Notes under the pieces: model-generated
The model's database searches: none
Told to the model about the DNA's origin: nothing
What the model saw: only the letters and a program-made list of their open reading frames with translations
Assembly: GCA_009837685.1 (NCBI GenBank)
Contig: VXTA01000130.1
Coordinates: 1-6,820, forward strand
Direction of reading: 5' to 3'
Length of the DNA: 6,820 bases
Source: Chloroflexota bacterium
GTDB taxonomy: Bacteria > Chloroflexota > Dehalococcoidia > Lucifugimonadales > Lucifugimonadaceae
Translations under genes and position numbers: made by a program
Part shown: one piece after another, positions 6,279-6,820 of the stretch
Numbering within the stretch: position 1 is the stretch's first letter
How the letters are laid out: every line of letters begins with the position of its first letter

Positions 6279-6306
6279 CGTCATTCCGGCGAAAGCCGGA
6301 ATCCAG
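6279..6306. repeat. REP-like palindromic repeat, copy 2
   Basis: This is the second copy of the 28-nt repeat, same orientation, 4086 nt from copy 1. The core ATTCCGGCGAAAGCCGGAAT (6283-6302) is a perfect 8-bp stem with a GAAA (GNRA-type) loop. It stands in the divergent intergenic region without the larger inverted-repeat arms seen around copy 1, so the palindrome is an independent unit. The two copies bracket the ABC exporter pair. Confidence 0.75.
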
Positions 6307-6441
6307 GGGTAGGGTAACGGGGCCGTCTTAACCACTCCTCGAATGCGCTAGAGTCATATGTGCGAGTGAGTTGCGGGGGCGAAAGAGGCCGAACCCAAGT
6401 GCTCGGATCCCCGACGCGTTCATGCCACCTCAAACAAAACC

Positions 6442-6820
6442 ATGGCGAATCCATCCATCAGCACTGCCGCTCCCGAACTAGCACCTGTATTCAGCGACGC
6501 AGCGGTCCGTGAAAATCCCTACATGGCACTGTATGCGACGCTTGCCGACGCAAATGCGATCGACCACATCGTTCAAGCCGCATTCGGAAACTCAGCACCC
6601 AGATCGTCGGTAGCCAGAGACATCAGGCGCAACAAAACAACATACGTCGTCGTGACAAGGTCTCCATCTGTGAAGCCGATTGCTGACGACACATACACAC
6701 CGACGAACAACACCGGGTGGCGAAGTCGGCTCAAATCGTTGTTTTCTTCCGGTAACTTAGGGCCACGGAAAACTATGAACAACGTGGTCGGACTGGTCGG
6801 CATTTGGACCGCTTTGGACC
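6442..6820 (+). CDS. Probable GNAT-family N-acetyltransferase, RimI-like, N-terminal part (3' end outside window)
   Basis: From ATG 6442 the frame stays open for 126 codons to the window edge. No other start codon lies between this ATG and the in-frame TGA at 6367-6369. Residues 1-24 are an Ala/Pro/Ser-rich leader. The segment IDHIVQAAF (40-48) to SVARDIRRNKTTYVVVTR (56-73) resembles the first helices and beta strands of RimI-type acetyltransferases, which modify protein N-terminal alanines such as that of ribosomal protein S18 using acetyl-CoA. VVGLVGIWTALD (115-126) fits the next strand, normally followed by EAHI. Between these, about 40 polar and basic residues (74-113, including WRSRLKSLF) replace a loop usually under ten residues long. 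The acetyl-CoA-binding motif (R/Q-x-x-G-x-G/A) would lie beyond the edge, so the family call is not confirmed. No Shine-Dalgarno is seen. The gene is divergent from the ABC pair. Confidence 0.6.
   Translation, partial: MANPSISTAAPELAPVFSDAAVRENPYMALYATLADANAIDHIVQAAFGNSAPRSSVARDIRRNKTTYVVVTRSPSVKPIADDTYTPTNNTGWRSRLKSLFSSGNLGPRKTMNNVVGLVGIWTALD

Noticed and set aside
2193..6306. Repeats considered as a CRISPR array or phage attachment sites
   Set aside because: There are only two copies, 4 kb apart, with palindromic cores and no regular spacers. No integrase or cas gene is in the window.
6328..6354. Possible + strand promoter for the acetyltransferase (TAGAGT as a -10 box)
   Set aside because: TAGAGT matches only four of six consensus bases and no acceptable -35 box lies at the right distance.
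6361..6441. G-rich stretch with GGGG and CCCC blocks before the acetyltransferase, considered as a riboswitch, SRP RNA or tRNA
   Set aside because: CCGA and TCGG can pair inside it, but no tRNA T-arm, SRP RNA motif or known riboswitch core could be matched, and the stems are short. Nothing reliable can be called here.

Overview
The window looks like a piece of a bacterial chromosome of moderate GC content, probably from an uncultured lineage. The predicted RuvA, RuvB and acetyltransferase proteins resemble what I remember of Chloroflexota (Dehalococcoidia/SAR202-like) proteins. That placement is an impression from protein sequence and would need a phylogeny. No mobile-element genes, CRISPR arrays, tRNAs or rRNAs are visible.

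Layout. Positions 1-2099 (+ strand) hold the Holliday-junction operon ruvC-ruvA-ruvB. ruvC is cut by the left window edge; ruvA and ruvB are complete. Spacers are short (26 and 13 nt) and the Shine-Dalgarno signals are poor. Positions 2100-2343 form a convergent intergenic region with no gene. It is rich in structure: a bulged hairpin just after ruvB, then a 145-nt segment bounded by 21-nt imperfect inverted repeats. Inside that segment are a REP-like palindrome, a GC-rich hairpin and a small AT-rich hairpin. Positions 2344-6183 (- strand) encode two half-size ABC exporters, transcribed from right to left, 6 nt apart and apparently translationally coupled. Positions 6184-6441 form a divergent intergenic region with a candidate promoter for the ABC pair, dyad symmetries and a second copy of the REP-like palindrome. 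From 6442 to the right edge (+ strand) a reading frame stays open. It looks like the N-terminal part of a RimI-like GNAT acetyltransferase.

How the genes work together. RuvA and RuvB form the branch-migration motor and RuvC cuts the junction, so the first three genes are one recombination and repair module. The two ABC proteins are best read as the halves of a heterodimeric type IV exporter. The upstream gene has Asp in place of the catalytic Walker B Glu and a canonical LSGGQ. The downstream gene has a canonical Walker B Glu and a divergent LSLGQ. In a head-to-tail dimer both deviations fall into one nucleotide site, giving one active and one degenerate site. The substrate cannot be read from the sequence.

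Most of the window is ordinary housekeeping and transport content. The points most worth a second look are the inverted-repeat element with its nested REP-like palindrome, the matching palindrome on the other side of the ABC pair, the missing acidic-pin residues in RuvA, and the asymmetry of the exporter pair. I found no convincing sign of a wholly new biological system.
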